From Deltaproteobacteria bacterium (GTDB lineage Bacteria > Desulfobacterota > DSM-4660 > Desulfatiglandales > HGW-15), in assembly GCA_016932235.1 (NCBI GenBank), contig JAFGDF010000102.1, positions 1-44,909 of the forward strand: a DNA stretch of 44,909 nt, written 5' to 3'. The notes under the pieces are model-generated. The model ran no database searches and was not told the origin of the DNA. It saw only the letters and a list, made by a program, of their open reading frames with translations. The translations under genes were made by a program, and so were the position numbers. Positions 28,269 to 38,906 of the stretch are shown here, one piece after another; the first letter of the stretch is position 1; the number at the start of each line of letters is the position of its first letter.

Positions 28269-28664
28269 CTATTTAAAAAGTTCCCGAGCTATTCTGTCTT
28301 TTATTACATTTGAAGCATTCTCGTCACCGAAAATACCCACTCGTATGCTCGCATCAGTCTCCTGTGTTGACTTATATTTCAAGGAAATAGTAACCGGTTT
28401 ATTGTCCGCCCTTGTTGCCTCTATCTTTCCGGACATCGTATCCCTGACTTTAGTATGAATTACAAAATTCATGGATTCAAATACTTTGACTGAAGCATCC
28501 CATGTATCCGCGTATGGAGCCTGATATAACACATTCAATGCGCCTTTATAATACTTATATCCACCCACACCGGCAGCCGTACCGGCGACAAAGAAACCAA
28601 CCGGTGCGCAACTTACAAGAAATAGGCATAATAATGCTGATAAAAGACATCTCATTTTATTCAT
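28269..28664 (-). CDS. DUF3568 family lipoprotein
   Basis: A 131-residue exported lipoprotein. The signal peptide ends in a lipobox, LVSC, with the modified cysteine at residue 19, followed by a glycine-rich stretch (FFVAGTAAGVGGYKYYKG) typical of DUF3568 proteins. The rest is a small alpha/beta domain with IRVGIFGDENASNVIKDRI near the end. DUF3568 proteins are common in deltaproteobacteria and have no known function. A strong AAAGGAGAGCAGGA precedes the ATG. It lies about 105 bases upstream of the kinase gene in the same orientation; a functional link is not shown. Confidence 0.85.
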   Translation of the reverse strand: MNKMRCLLSALLCLFLVSCAPVGFFVAGTAAGVGGYKYYKGALNVLYQAPYADTWDASVKVFESMNFVIHTKVRDTMSGKIEATRADNKPVTISLKYKSTQETDASIRVGIFGDENASNVIKDRIARELFK

Positions 28665-29084
28665 ATCCTGCTCTCCTTTAACAGATTTATTGAACCTTTT
28701 TAATGTTTAAATACTTCTTATTATCGGGCCTGTCAATAGAGTTATGGTGCCGGATTTTGGCATAACCCTGGCCACCAGCGAGGTGCCAGACGCAGGCGCC
28801 AAGAAGCGACGACTGAGACGTATAAGTAATAGGCCGCAAGCTTGTCGAGAGCCTCCAGGTCGAACGAGAGGAGCGATCGAAGGCAACGCAGCCCTTCTAC
28901 TTCGCTCAGGGCCATGAGCCTGTCGAATGGCAGATGGCGCCCCGATGGTGGATAAGGGGGTACCTTCAGTCATCAACAAGACACGATTTATGGTAAAGTC
29001 ACACACCTTTGTGACAACTGAATTGACTTGATGCGGCATATCTGATAATCAGAAGCATCACTAATGACGGAGGCGTATTAATAT
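28665..29084. repeat. Non-coding region with interspersed-repeat-like sequence
   Basis: A 420-base gap between divergent genes. The centre, roughly 28765-28960, is richer in G and C than its surroundings. It has the look of the dispersed extragenic repeats that give spurious peptides such as FDRLMALSEVEG when translated: reading the minus strand from 28927 yields exactly that sequence. An open frame of 110 codons crosses the patch but shows only such repeat-like translation. The ileS promoter and its GGAGG site (near 29070) lie in the right-hand end. Confidence 0.6.
28901..28927. repeat. Extragenic palindromic repeat unit
   Basis: A 27-base imperfect palindrome of the pattern TTCG-CAGG-CATG-CCTG-CGAA. 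The arms TTCG/CGAA, CAGG/CCTG and the central CATG are symmetric, with a few mismatches between them. Units of this type are scattered in intergenic DNA of many unrelated bacteria (established from general knowledge); the copy number here cannot be judged from one window. Confidence 0.6.
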
Positions 29085-31895
29085 ATGGATTACAAATCTA
29101 CTCTTAATCTTCCCCACACAAAATTTCCCATGAAGGCAGACCTAGTTAAAAATGAGCCCGCAATGATCGAAAAATGGGAAATGACAAAAGTTTATCACAG
29201 GATCAGGGAACAATCAAAGGGAAGAAAACCTTATATGCTTCATGACGGGCCCCCATACGCCAACGGCAATATTCACATGGGAACGGCCTTCAACAAGATA
29301 CTCAAGGATATTATAATTAAGTCCAAACAAATGTCCGGATTTAACGCTCCGTATGTGCCAGGATGGGATTGCCATGGGCTGCCGATAGAGCATAAAGTTG
29401 ATATTGAACTCGGTGAAAAGAAAAAAGTAATGTCCCAGGTGGAGATCAGGCGTTACTGCAGAGAATATGCAAAAAGATACATAGATATTCAAAGAAGCGA
29501 ATTCAAACGACTGGGCGTCCTGGGAGAATGGGAAAATTCGTATCTTACCATGAATTTCTCATATGAAGCTGCTATCGTTCGGGAATTCGGAAAATTCGCG
29601 CTTAACGGGAGCTTAATCAAAAGTAAAAAGCCTGTGTACTGGTGCATTTCGTGCAAGACCGCACTTGCCGAAGCCGAGGTTGAATATGCCAAACATGAAT
29701 CACCATCAATCTTTGTTAAATTTCCTTTGATTACAGATCTTTCTGATGATTACGCTTCATTAAAGGGGAAAAATGTCGCGATCCTGATCTGGACTACAAC
29801 GCCCTGGACAATACCTGCCAATCTGGCAATAGCGTTGCATCCTGATCTAGACTATGTTGCCGTGGATACTGGAAATGACAATGTGTTGATCCTGGCGGAG
29901 GGCCTGGCGTCTATTTGCATGGATACGTTCGGCATAGAATCCTACAGCTTTCTGGAAAAAATTGATCCTAAAAAAATGGAGGGATACAAAGCGAAACATC
30001 CCCTGTACAGCCGGGAGTCAATTATTGTCCTCGCGCCATACGTGACCCTGGAAGCAGGAACGGGTTGTGTCCATACCGCTCCCGGTCATGGTCGTGAAGA
30101 CTATGACACCGGCCAGAAATACGGGCTGGACACATACTCCCCTGTTGATGACTCGGGATATTTCACTGATGACGTCGACTTTTTTGCGGGCATAAATGTT
30201 TTTAAAGCTAATGAATTAGTTAACAAAAAATTGCACGAGACAGGAGCTCTTATTAAGGAAGAATGGATAAGCCATGATTACCCACACTGCTGGCGATGCA
30301 AGAATCCTGTGATATTCCGCTCCACCGAACAATGGTTCATCAGTATGGAGAAAAATAACCTCAGGGGAAAATCACTTGAGGCCATAAAAAATGTTAACTG
30401 GCTGCCATCATGGGGAAAGGAGCGAATTTCCCTTATGATTGCAAACCGCCCCGACTGGTGCATATCGCGCCAAAGGGCGTGGGGAGTGCCGATAACCGTC
30501 CTATTCTGCAAAAACTGCGGCGAACAGATTATTTCAAAAGAGATTATCGATCATGTCTGCAATCTGGTTGAAAAATTCGGCGCTGATGTCTGGTTCGCAG
30601 AGAGTGAAGAAAACCTAGTACCCCAGTGGACAAAATGTCCCAAGTGTAAGGGCCGAGAATTCAAGAAAGAAACAGACATTTTAGATGTATGGTTTGACTC
30701 CGGCGTCAGCTATGCTGCGGTGATGGAAAAAAGGGATTACCTTGAGAGCCCCAGCGATCTCTATCTGGAAGGCAGCGATCAGCATCGTGGATGGTTCCAC
30801 AGTTCACTTTTATGTTCAGTAGGGACACGAGGCACGGCCCCTTATAAAAACGTTCTAACTCACGGCTTTGTCGTGGATGGTACAGGAAAGGCTATGCACA
30901 AGTCAGCAGGAAATGTCATAGCGCCAGAAGAACTTATTAAAAATTACGGCGCCGAGATTATCAGGTTATGGGTTGCTGGGGAAGATTACAGGGATAATAT
31001 CAGACTTTCAAAAGAAATATTGCAGCGTCTTACTGAGGCTTACAGGCGCATCCGCAACACATGCCGCTACCTTCTTGGAAATCTTGATGACTTTGACCCT
31101 GAAAAGAATCGGGTTTCCTATGAACAGATGCAGGAGCTGGACAAATGGGCTTTACATCGACTGCAAGAGGTAAATGAATTTATCCTTCGCTCTTATGAAG
31201 AATTCGAGTTCCACCCCGTCTATCATACCCTGCATAACTTTTGTGTCATTGATCTTTCATCCTTTTATTTAGATATTATCAAGGATAGGCTGTATGTTTC
31301 TCCTCCGAATTCGATTGCGAGAAGATCCGCCCAGACAGCCATGTACGAAATTCTCCAGGTGCTCATCAGGCTAATGGCCCCGATTCTCTCGTTTACCGCA
31401 GATGAGGTATGGCAATACATGAAGAAAAATGACGAAGGGCCCTCATGTGTGCACACTGAAACATTCATACCCATAAAAGAAGAATATAAAAATCATGAAA
31501 TGTCAGAACGCTGGGAAGATATTATTAAAGTCAGAAAAGTAGTAACAAAAGCCCTCGAGGTGGCGAGAAAAGAAAAGATTGTCGGCCATTCCCTTGACGC
31601 TTCCGTGCAACTTGGCCTCTCAAAGGACCTGAATGATATATTATTACCATACAAGGAGGACCTGAGATCAATTTTTATTGTCTCTTCAGTATCTTTTTTT
31701 CCATTTGATGAGCTTGAAAATGTGGCTGAAAGCGAGGAGGTTCATGGTTTAAAAGTCCTTGTAGAAAGTTCCGGGGACAAAAAATGCGAGCGTTGCTGGG
31801 TACACGACCAATCTGTCGGGGAATACGAAGATCACCCGACAATCTGTAAAAGGTGTCGTGATGCACTCGCCGAAATGGAGAGATGTTTAAGGTGA
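29085..31895 (+). CDS. ileS: Isoleucyl-tRNA synthetase
   Basis: A 936-residue class I synthetase that charges tRNA-Ile. The HIGH-equivalent is HMGT at residues 64-67 within PPYANGNIHMGTA. The KMSKS-equivalent is MHKS at residues 604-607 within GKAMHKSAGN. The CP1 editing domain (TTTPWTIPANLAIALHP, and the GTGCVHTAPGHGREDY block) is complete. The tryptophan-rich WCISRQRAWGVPI block and a C-terminal zinc site (CERCWVH...CKRC) mark the bacterial type 1 enzyme. It heads the ileS-lspA-lgt operon. ACGGAGGCG stands nine bases before the ATG. No T-box leader is visible. Confidence 0.97.
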   Translation: MDYKSTLNLPHTKFPMKADLVKNEPAMIEKWEMTKVYHRIREQSKGRKPYMLHDGPPYANGNIHMGTAFNKILKDIIIKSKQMSGFNAPYVPGWDCHGLPIEHKVDIELGEKKKVMSQVEIRRYCREYAKRYIDIQRSEFKRLGVLGEWENSYLTMNFSYEAAIVREFGKFALNGSLIKSKKPVYWCISCKTALAEAEVEYAKHESPSIFVKFPLITDLSDDYASLKGKNVAILIWTTTPWTIPANLAIALHPDLDYVAVDTGNDNVLILAEGLASICMDTFGIESYSFLEKIDPKKMEGYKAKHPLYSRESIIVLAPYVTLEAGTGCVHTAPGHGREDYDTGQKYGLDTYSPVDDSGYFTDDVDFFAGINVFKANELVNKKLHETGALIKEEWISHDYPHCWRCKNPVIFRSTEQWFISMEKNNLRGKSLEAIKNVNWLPSWGKERISLMIANRPDWCISRQRAWGVPITVLFCKNCGEQIISKEIIDHVCNLVEKFGADVWFAESEENLVPQWTKCPKCKGREFKKETDILDVWFDSGVSYAAVMEKRDYLESPSDLYLEGSDQHRGWFHSSLLCSVGTRGTAPYKNVLTHGFVVDGTGKAMHKSAGNVIAPEELIKNYGAEIIRLWVAGEDYRDNIRLSKEILQRLTEAYRRIRNTCRYLLGNLDDFDPEKNRVSYEQMQELDKWALHRLQEVNEFILRSYEEFEFHPVYHTLHNFCVIDLSSFYLDIIKDRLYVSPPNSIARRSAQTAMYEILQVLIRLMAPILSFTADEVWQYMKKNDEGPSCVHTETFIPIKEEYKNHEMSERWEDIIKVRKVVTKALEVARKEKIVGHSLDASVQLGLSKDLNDILLPYKEDLRSIFIVSSVSFFPFDELENVAESEEVHGLKVLVESSGDKKCERCWVHDQSVGEYEDHPTICKRCRDALAEMERCLR

Positions 31896-32374
31896 AAAAA
31901 TCTTCTCCATTTTTTATTCTTATCAGTATAACCATCCTCGCACTGGATCAGATATCAAAATGTATTATTATACACACTGTTCCGCAATATGGATTTCTTC
32001 AGGTAATAAACGGTTTCTTTAATATCGTGCATGTGCGCAACAGGGGAATGGTTTTTGGTATTATGAACAGTCCGGAAGTAAGTTTTGGATTTTATGTGCT
32101 GGTTATTGCCACGTTAATCACTGTTATCCTTCTTCTGTACTGGTTCACAAAACTCAAAGAAGATGAATGGCATCTGAGACTCGGTCTTTCACTTATTCTG
32201 GGAGGTGCTTTCGGAAACCTTATCGACAGGCTGAGATTAAGAGAAGTCATTGATTTTCTGGATTTTTTTATTGGTCCCTATCACTGGCCTGCTTTTAACA
32301 TCGCAGACACCGCGCTCACTGTTGGGACATTCTGGATGGCCGTAAGCTTGCTATTTTTTAAAAAACAGGTTTGA
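31892..32374 (+). CDS. lspA: Lipoprotein signal peptidase (signal peptidase II)
   Basis: A 160-residue, four-helix inner-membrane aspartyl protease that cleaves signal peptides of diacylglyceryl-modified prolipoproteins. The two catalytic aspartates lie in GNLIDRLRLREVIDFLD and FNIADTALTVG, both present, and NIVHVRNRGMVFG matches conserved box II. Two starts are possible: ATG at 31883, only one base from GGAG, and GTG at 31892, ten bases from GGAG and overlapping the ileS stop as GTGA. I prefer the GTG. It acts right after Lgt, encoded next. Confidence 0.95.
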   Translation: MKKSSPFFILISITILALDQISKCIIIHTVPQYGFLQVINGFFNIVHVRNRGMVFGIMNSPEVSFGFYVLVIATLITVILLLYWFTKLKEDEWHLRLGLSLILGGAFGNLIDRLRLREVIDFLDFFIGPYHWPAFNIADTALTVGTFWMAVSLLFFKKQV

Positions 32375-32384
32375 TAATTATTAT

Positions 32385-33155
32385 ATGTATCCAAATCTCT
32401 TTTCCATTGGTCCGCTGACCATACATACATACGGTGTTTTCGTGGCCATGGGATTTCTTTCAGGCATCCTGATATCAATTAAAATGGGAAAAGCCATGGG
32501 GATAACCTCTCAACAGGTCATGGACATGGGATTTGTTATCATCTTAAGCGGACTAATCGGATCACATCTCGCCTATGTTTTTATGAACCTATCTTACTAC
32601 AGGGGTAATCCTTTTGATATTTTGAAAATCTGGGATGGAGGGCTAGTATTCTCCGGCGGACTGATCGCCGTGGCCGCCACAATGTTTATCTATGCCAAGA
32701 AAAAAAAGCTCTCCGTGTGGCGTATCGGGGATCTATGGTCACCGGCGGCAGCGCTGGGCCAGGCAATCGGGCGCGTAGGGTGTTTCATGGCGGGATGCTG
32801 CTTCGGCAGGCCAACGCACCTTATCTGGGGAGTAACCTTCAGAAATCCTGAGTCACTCGCACCGCTGAATATCCCCTTGCATCCCACCCAGCTATATTCC
32901 GCGTTGAGCGGGTTTATTATATTTATAATACTGTCACTCCTTTCAGCAAAAAAGAAATTCGAAGGTCAGATTTTCATATGGTTTCTCATCCTGCACAGCA
33001 CTGCCCGCTTATTATTAGAAAGATTCAGAGGTGATAATAGGGGACCAATACCTGGAAGCGAATGGACTGTAACTCAGCTTATATCGATATCGATTCTCAT
33101 TATCTCGGTACTTCTTCTTTTTATTGTTAAATCACGCCATGAAAAAAGGTTGTAA
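32385..33155 (+). CDS. lgt: Prolipoprotein diacylglyceryl transferase
   Basis: A 256-residue inner-membrane enzyme that transfers diacylglyceryl from phosphatidylglycerol to the lipobox cysteine, the first step of lipoprotein maturation. Family landmarks are the N-terminal IHTYGVFVAMGF, the Lgt signature GRVGCFMAGCCFGRPT near residue 128, HPTQLYSALSGF near residue 166 and RLLLERFRGDNRG near residue 207. About seven membrane helices are apparent. Its stop codon lies inside the terminator hairpin shared with groEL. Confidence 0.95.
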   Translation: MYPNLFSIGPLTIHTYGVFVAMGFLSGILISIKMGKAMGITSQQVMDMGFVIILSGLIGSHLAYVFMNLSYYRGNPFDILKIWDGGLVFSGGLIAVAATMFIYAKKKKLSVWRIGDLWSPAAALGQAIGRVGCFMAGCCFGRPTHLIWGVTFRNPESLAPLNIPLHPTQLYSALSGFIIFIILSLLSAKKKFEGQIFIWFLILHSTARLLLERFRGDNRGPIPGSEWTVTQLISISILIISVLLLFIVKSRHEKRL

Positions 33156-33180
33156 TCCGTAAAAACGGACACAACCTTTT
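33144..33180. terminator. Bidirectional intrinsic terminator, lgt / groEL
   Basis: Arms AAAAGGTTGT (33144-33153) and ACAACCTTTT (33171-33180), with an inner TCCGT/ACGGA pairing, form a stem with A-rich and T-rich ends in both directions. It lies between the convergent lgt and groEL genes, and the lgt TAA (33153-33155) falls within the stem. Confidence 0.85.
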
Positions 33181-33231
33181 GGTAAATGCTTCTCAAAGCG
33201 GTTCGAAACGCAAGGCGAAACGGTTCTAAAA

Positions 33232-34902
<1,671 letters not shown>

Positions 34903-35190
34903 TTATTCTACTATAGCGATAATGTCATCTTCACGCATAATCAGGTGTTCCTCGCCGTCAATCTTTATATCCGTGCCGGCATACTTCCCGAATAAAACCT
35001 TGTCGCCCTTCTTCACTTCTAATGGCTGAAGTTTTCCGTTATCCAAAAGTTTTCCGTTACCCACAGCAATTACTTTCCCTTCCATAGGCTTCTCTTTTGC
35101 CGTATCAGGGATAATGATCCCGCCCTTTGTAGTCTCTTCTTCTTCTATCCTTTTAATAATAACTCGATCATGCAACGGTCTGATTTTCAT
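34903..35190 (-). CDS. groS: Co-chaperonin GroES (Hsp10)
   Basis: A 95-residue co-chaperonin. It begins with the typical [18 protein letters not shown] block, has the mobile loop around [16 protein letters not shown] (residues 21-36) that contacts GroEL, and a C-terminal EDDIIAIVE. First gene of the groES-groEL operon, with GGAGGG ahead of the ATG. I found no CIRCE element (TTAGCACTC inverted repeat) in the 277 bases upstream. Confidence 0.98.
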   Translation of the reverse strand: MKIRPLHDRVIIKRIEEEETTKGGIIIPDTAKEKPMEGKVIAVGNGKLLDNGKLQPLEVKKGDKVLFGKYAGTDIKIDGEEHLIMREDDIIAIVE

Positions 35191-35412
35191 TTTCTAATTC
35201 CCTCCATCTAATTATTAAAATAAAATTCACATTCAGAATTTAAATAAAATTCTCTACTTTTCATTACCCAAGCCATAAAATTCTAAAAGGCTCTTTATCA
35301 TTGATCTTCAGGAGTGATTTACTCCAAGGATGTGAGCGAATAACAAATCAATCGACGAATACTAGGGAAAAATTACCAGTTTCAGCGCTTCATTAAGTAC
35401 GAAAACAGCAAA

Positions 35413-35440
35413 AACATAATTCTTTCTTTTGGAATGTCAA
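35413..35440 (-). promoter_or_regulatory. Probable sigma-70-type promoter for groES-groEL
   Basis: On the minus strand a perfect TTGACA (35440-35435) is followed after 16 bases by TATGTT (35418-35413). This would give a leader of about 220 bases before groES. The leader also contains the inverted repeat GGAGT-N5-ACTCC near 35311-35325, which might be an operator; it does not match CIRCE. Confidence 0.5.
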
Positions 35441-35467
35441 GGGTTGAATGGAAAAAATGTTTGAAAA

Positions 35468-36427
35468 TCAGGAAAAACGTTGGACATACCATTTCAAGGT
35501 CAGTCTAAGACCATTTTCCAATCCTGTTTCAGGTATCCAGCCAAGCATCCTACGCGCTTTTTCAACAACAAGACAGCTTCGAGGAATATCCCCCGACCTT
35601 GCTTTTTGTCGATTCGGATCGGCCAGTTTTTCTGATATATCTGGCTTTATGTCCTTAACACAATTATAAATCATCTTATACAGATCGAGAGTTTTTGTCT
35701 CACGACCGGTTCCGATGTTAAAAAAATCACCATTTCCCTTTGAAAGCGCTAGCAGATTCGCCCTGACAGCATCTCGAACATAACAATAATCCCGGATCAT
35801 ACCGTCAGCGTCATCAGAAAAATGATACAAGGTTGATATCTCATTGTTCACCAAATTGGTCATAAAAATTGAAACAACGCCAGCCTCACCAATAGGCATT
35901 TGGCGTGGACCGTATATGTTCGCGTACCGCAGTATCGTATACTCAAGTCCATATTGATGCCTGTAATAATCCAGGTAATATTCGGAAGCAAACTTGGATA
36001 ATGCATAAGGAGAGAGTGGCCTTGGGGGGTAATCTTCTGATGTAGGATACTGAGAAGCCTCGCCATAAATGGCACCCCCTGAGGAGATAAATATACACTT
36101 CCTGACCCCGTTTTTTACAGAATTCTCGAGGAGATTAAGAAATCCCTTTATATTGATATCAGCATCGTTTAGGGGATCAGTGACCGAATCGGGGACACTG
36201 ATTTGCGCTGCATGATGATTGAGCACTTCTACATGTTCCTTTTTGATAATTCTGCCTATTTCAGGAGACCGGATATCAACATGATAGAATATTGCTTCTG
36301 AATTTAAATTCTCCCTCTTTCCTGTGGAAAGGTTATCCACAACGACTACCTGGTGACCTTCTTTGATATAAAAGTCCACAACATGTGAACCGATAAAACC
36401 TGCCCCTCCCGTTACCATTATTTTCAT
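35468..36427 (-). CDS. NAD-dependent sugar epimerase/dehydratase (UDP-glucose 4-epimerase-like)
   Basis: A 319-residue extended short-chain dehydrogenase. The Rossmann motif MVTGGAGFIGSHVVD is at the N-terminus. The active-site residues are Ser in ISSGGAIYGE (near residue 123) and Tyr-X3-Lys in PYALSKFASEYY (near residue 148). TILRYANIYGPRQ and a FNIGTGRETKT block are typical of GalE/WbpP-like epimerases acting on UDP- or dTDP-sugars. Residues deciding between UDP-glucose, UDP-glucuronate and N-acetyl sugars cannot be judged by eye. It is transcribed away from the cysteine fusion gene across a 116-base divergent gap. Confidence 0.88.
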   Translation of the reverse strand: MKIMVTGGAGFIGSHVVDFYIKEGHQVVVVDNLSTGKRENLNSEAIFYHVDIRSPEIGRIIKKEHVEVLNHHAAQISVPDSVTDPLNDADINIKGFLNLLENSVKNGVRKCIFISSGGAIYGEASQYPTSEDYPPRPLSPYALSKFASEYYLDYYRHQYGLEYTILRYANIYGPRQMPIGEAGVVSIFMTNLVNNEISTLYHFSDDADGMIRDYCYVRDAVRANLLALSKGNGDFFNIGTGRETKTLDLYKMIYNCVKDIKPDISEKLADPNRQKARSGDIPRSCLVVEKARRMLGWIPETGLENGLRLTLKWYVQRFS

Positions 36428-36543
36428 GCAAAATATCCTTTTAAAATTGATTTTTTTTTAATATATAATCTAGAATTTGTATTTATCAAGTTTTATTATT
36501 TTGGGATCCTCTTCCAAATTACTCCATTCACGGAGATTCCCTC

Positions 36544-38862
36544 ATGGAAATAAAATTCGGAAGCATCCTGGATCATATCGGTGCGACACCACTGGTCCGG
36601 ATCAGACGCATTAATCCTTTTAATAATGTTGAGATTCTCGCAAAGCTCGAATCATTTAATCCGGGCGGATCAATAAAGGATAGACCAGCATTGAGAATGA
36701 TTGAGGATGCTGAGAAAACCGGTGAACTTACAAAGGACAAAATAATCCTCGAGGCGACAAGTGGTAACACCGGAATAGGGCTGTCATTGGTCGCTTCAGT
36801 CAAAGGATATCGCATTCATCTGATCATGTCAGAGGCCGTAAGTGATGAAAGAAAGAATACATTAAGGGCTATGGGAGCCAAGCTTAGGTTCACACCTGCG
36901 CATATGGGTACTGATGGCGCTATTGAGGCAGCATATAATTTAATCAGGGAGGAACCTGATAAGTATTGGCTCGCGGATCAATATAATAACGAATCTAACT
37001 GGAAAAGCCACTACAATGGGACATCAACTGAGATATGGGAGCAGACAGGAGGAAATCTCGATTTTATAGTCGCGACGATGGGCACAACCGGCACATTAAT
37101 GGGCATTTCAAGGCGATTCAAAGAGCTTAAACCGGATGTGCGTATCATCGGCATAGAACCATATCTCGGGCATAAAATCCAGGGACTTAAAAATATGAAT
37201 GAATCTTACCGTCCTGGGATATTTGATAAAAAACTCACCGACCGAATTATTAAGATAGATGATGAAGAGGCGTACCATACCGCCAGAATCCTCGCAAAAA
37301 AAGAGGGCCTCTTCGTAGGCATGAGTTCCGGAGCAGCCATGGCCGGCGCTCTAAAGCTTGCTGGGGAGATTGATAAGGGTACCGTCGTGGTTATATTGCC
37401 CGACGGTGGCGACAGATATCTCAGCACACCTCTTTTTGTGGATAAAAAGAAATCAGGGTTGATGCTTTACAATACATTGACTCGCAGAAAGGAGGAGTTT
37501 TCACCTGTTGAGGAAAATCGGGTAAAAATCTATTCCTGCGGACCTACCCTTTCGCGGCTAATTCCTGTTGAGCAGTGCAGACGGCTAGTATTCTCGGATC
37601 TTGTAAAACGCTATTTTGGATATAGGGGTTATAAAGTAACTCATGTTATGAATGTTACGGATCTGGATGACCGAACCATCAAAGGCGCTGAAGAGGCTGG
37701 AAATTCATTAAAAGCATTCACGGAAGGATACTATCAGGAGTTCATGAGGGACCTTGCCACCCTGAACATTGAAAAAGCTGATGCGTATCCAAAGGCAAGT
37801 GAGCATGTGCAGGATATGATCACGCTCACTCAAAAATTGCTTGAAAAAGGATATGCATATGAAAAATTGCGTTCAATCTACTTTGATATATCCCGCTTTA
37901 AAGATTACGGGAAGCTCTCCAATGTTGACCTCGAAAAGATTAAGGTCGGTAAGACCGTGGACCTTGATCAGTACGAGAAAGAGAATCCAAGAGATTTCAC
38001 GCTTTTGAAAAGATCCACTCTTAGTGAGCTAAAAAAAGGTATATTTTTTAAAACCGCATGGGGTAACATCAGGCCAAGCTGGCATCTTGAGTGCTCCGCA
38101 ATGTCTTCAAAATACCTCGGTAAAACCTACGATATCCATATAAGCGGGATCGATCTTGTCTTTCCGCACCATGAAAACATAATCGCAATTAATCAGGCGG
38201 TATCAGGGAGGATTCCTGCGAATTACTGGCTGCATAATGAACTCGTTAAGATAAAAAGGGGGAAATCAGCTGAAATATTTCCCAAAGAAATCACAATAAG
38301 GCATATCCTCGAAAAAGGGTATACGGGCAAGGAAATACGGTACTGGCTCATAAGCAGGCATTATCGAAAACCAATATCATTCTCGTGGGTAAAACTGGAT
38401 ACAGCAAAAAAAACGGTTTCAAATCTGGACAAATTTATCGTTAAACTTCAGCACTGTTCATACGGACAATCTCGCCCCGAAACCGACCAGCTGATTTATG
38501 ATCTCAAATATAAATTCACCGAATCAATGGATGATGACTTTAATATTGCACCGGCATTGGCAGCCCTTTTCCAGTTCACAAGAGAAGTTAACAGGATAAT
38601 GGACAAAAAGGGACTTTCAGAAGACGATAAAGCCAAGTTTCTTGAAAGTCTTGAAGTAATTGACTCAGTGCTGGGGATAATGGATCTGACCCCTCTTAAG
38701 TCTGATAAAAGTGTTGAATCTATAGTAGAAGAAAGGGAAAAGGCAAGGAAAACCGGAGACTGGGCAACAGCGGATAGACTGAGAAATGAGTTAAAGAAAA
38801 AAGGTGTTGAACTCAGCGACACGAAAGACGGCACAATATGGAGTCTGAAAAATAAGGGATAG
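36544..38862 (+). CDS. Fusion of CysM-type cysteine synthase and a degenerate cysteinyl-tRNA synthetase
   Basis: A 772-residue two-part protein. Residues 1-305 are a PLP-dependent cysteine synthase, closest to CysM: NPGGSIKDR with PLP Lys45, EATSGNTGIG, a GTTGT loop and a final DGGDRYLST. It would make cysteine from an activated serine and a sulfur donor. Residues 307-772 align along a whole CysRS, from YNTLTRRKEEF to the C-terminal ARKTGDWATADRLR, but catalytic signatures are lost. HIGH is PVEQ (residues 341-344), KMSKS is KSAEI (574-578), and the GGG after DIH is ISG. Zinc ligands Cys332, Cys517 and His542 remain; the fourth, Glu238 in E. coli, is Ile546. Aminoacylation is therefore unlikely and a separate cysS is expected elsewhere. 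GGAG lies eight bases before the ATG. The frame is continuous, with no sign of frameshift. Confidence 0.93.
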   Translation: MEIKFGSILDHIGATPLVRIRRINPFNNVEILAKLESFNPGGSIKDRPALRMIEDAEKTGELTKDKIILEATSGNTGIGLSLVASVKGYRIHLIMSEAVSDERKNTLRAMGAKLRFTPAHMGTDGAIEAAYNLIREEPDKYWLADQYNNESNWKSHYNGTSTEIWEQTGGNLDFIVATMGTTGTLMGISRRFKELKPDVRIIGIEPYLGHKIQGLKNMNESYRPGIFDKKLTDRIIKIDDEEAYHTARILAKKEGLFVGMSSGAAMAGALKLAGEIDKGTVVVILPDGGDRYLSTPLFVDKKKSGLMLYNTLTRRKEEFSPVEENRVKIYSCGPTLSRLIPVEQCRRLVFSDLVKRYFGYRGYKVTHVMNVTDLDDRTIKGAEEAGNSLKAFTEGYYQEFMRDLATLNIEKADAYPKASEHVQDMITLTQKLLEKGYAYEKLRSIYFDISRFKDYGKLSNVDLEKIKVGKTVDLDQYEKENPRDFTLLKRSTLSELKKGIFFKTAWGNIRPSWHLECSAMSSKYLGKTYDIHISGIDLVFPHHENIIAINQAVSGRIPANYWLHNELVKIKRGKSAEIFPKEITIRHILEKGYTGKEIRYWLISRHYRKPISFSWVKLDTAKKTVSNLDKFIVKLQHCSYGQSRPETDQLIYDLKYKFTESMDDDFNIAPALAALFQFTREVNRIMDKKGLSEDDKAKFLESLEVIDSVLGIMDLTPLKSDKSVESIVEEREKARKTGDWATADRLRNELKKKGVELSDTKDGTIWSLKNKG

Positions 38863-38906
38863 AAAAATCGGTCCCTTTCATTTCATGCCACGATAAAAGT
38901 GTTCGA

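Noticed and set aside
28707..29039. A 110-codon minus-strand open frame between the DUF3568 lipoprotein gene and ileS
   Set aside because: Its translation is arginine- and proline-rich and contains repeat-type peptides; it follows the extragenic repeat patch, not a protein family.
28665..29084. T-box or other riboswitch before ileS
   Set aside because: No T-box sequence or specifier-loop structure is apparent; the region is repeat-like.
30894..30905. Altered KMSKS (MHKS) in ileS as a sign of inactivation
   Set aside because: The rest of the enzyme, including editing and zinc sites, is intact, the last two residues of the motif (KS) are kept, and this is the only isoleucyl synthetase in view; variation at the first KMSKS positions is tolerated.
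35191..35467. CIRCE operator upstream of groES
   Set aside because: Only a GGAGT-N5-ACTCC repeat is present; it does not match TTAGCACTC-N9-GAGTGCTAA.
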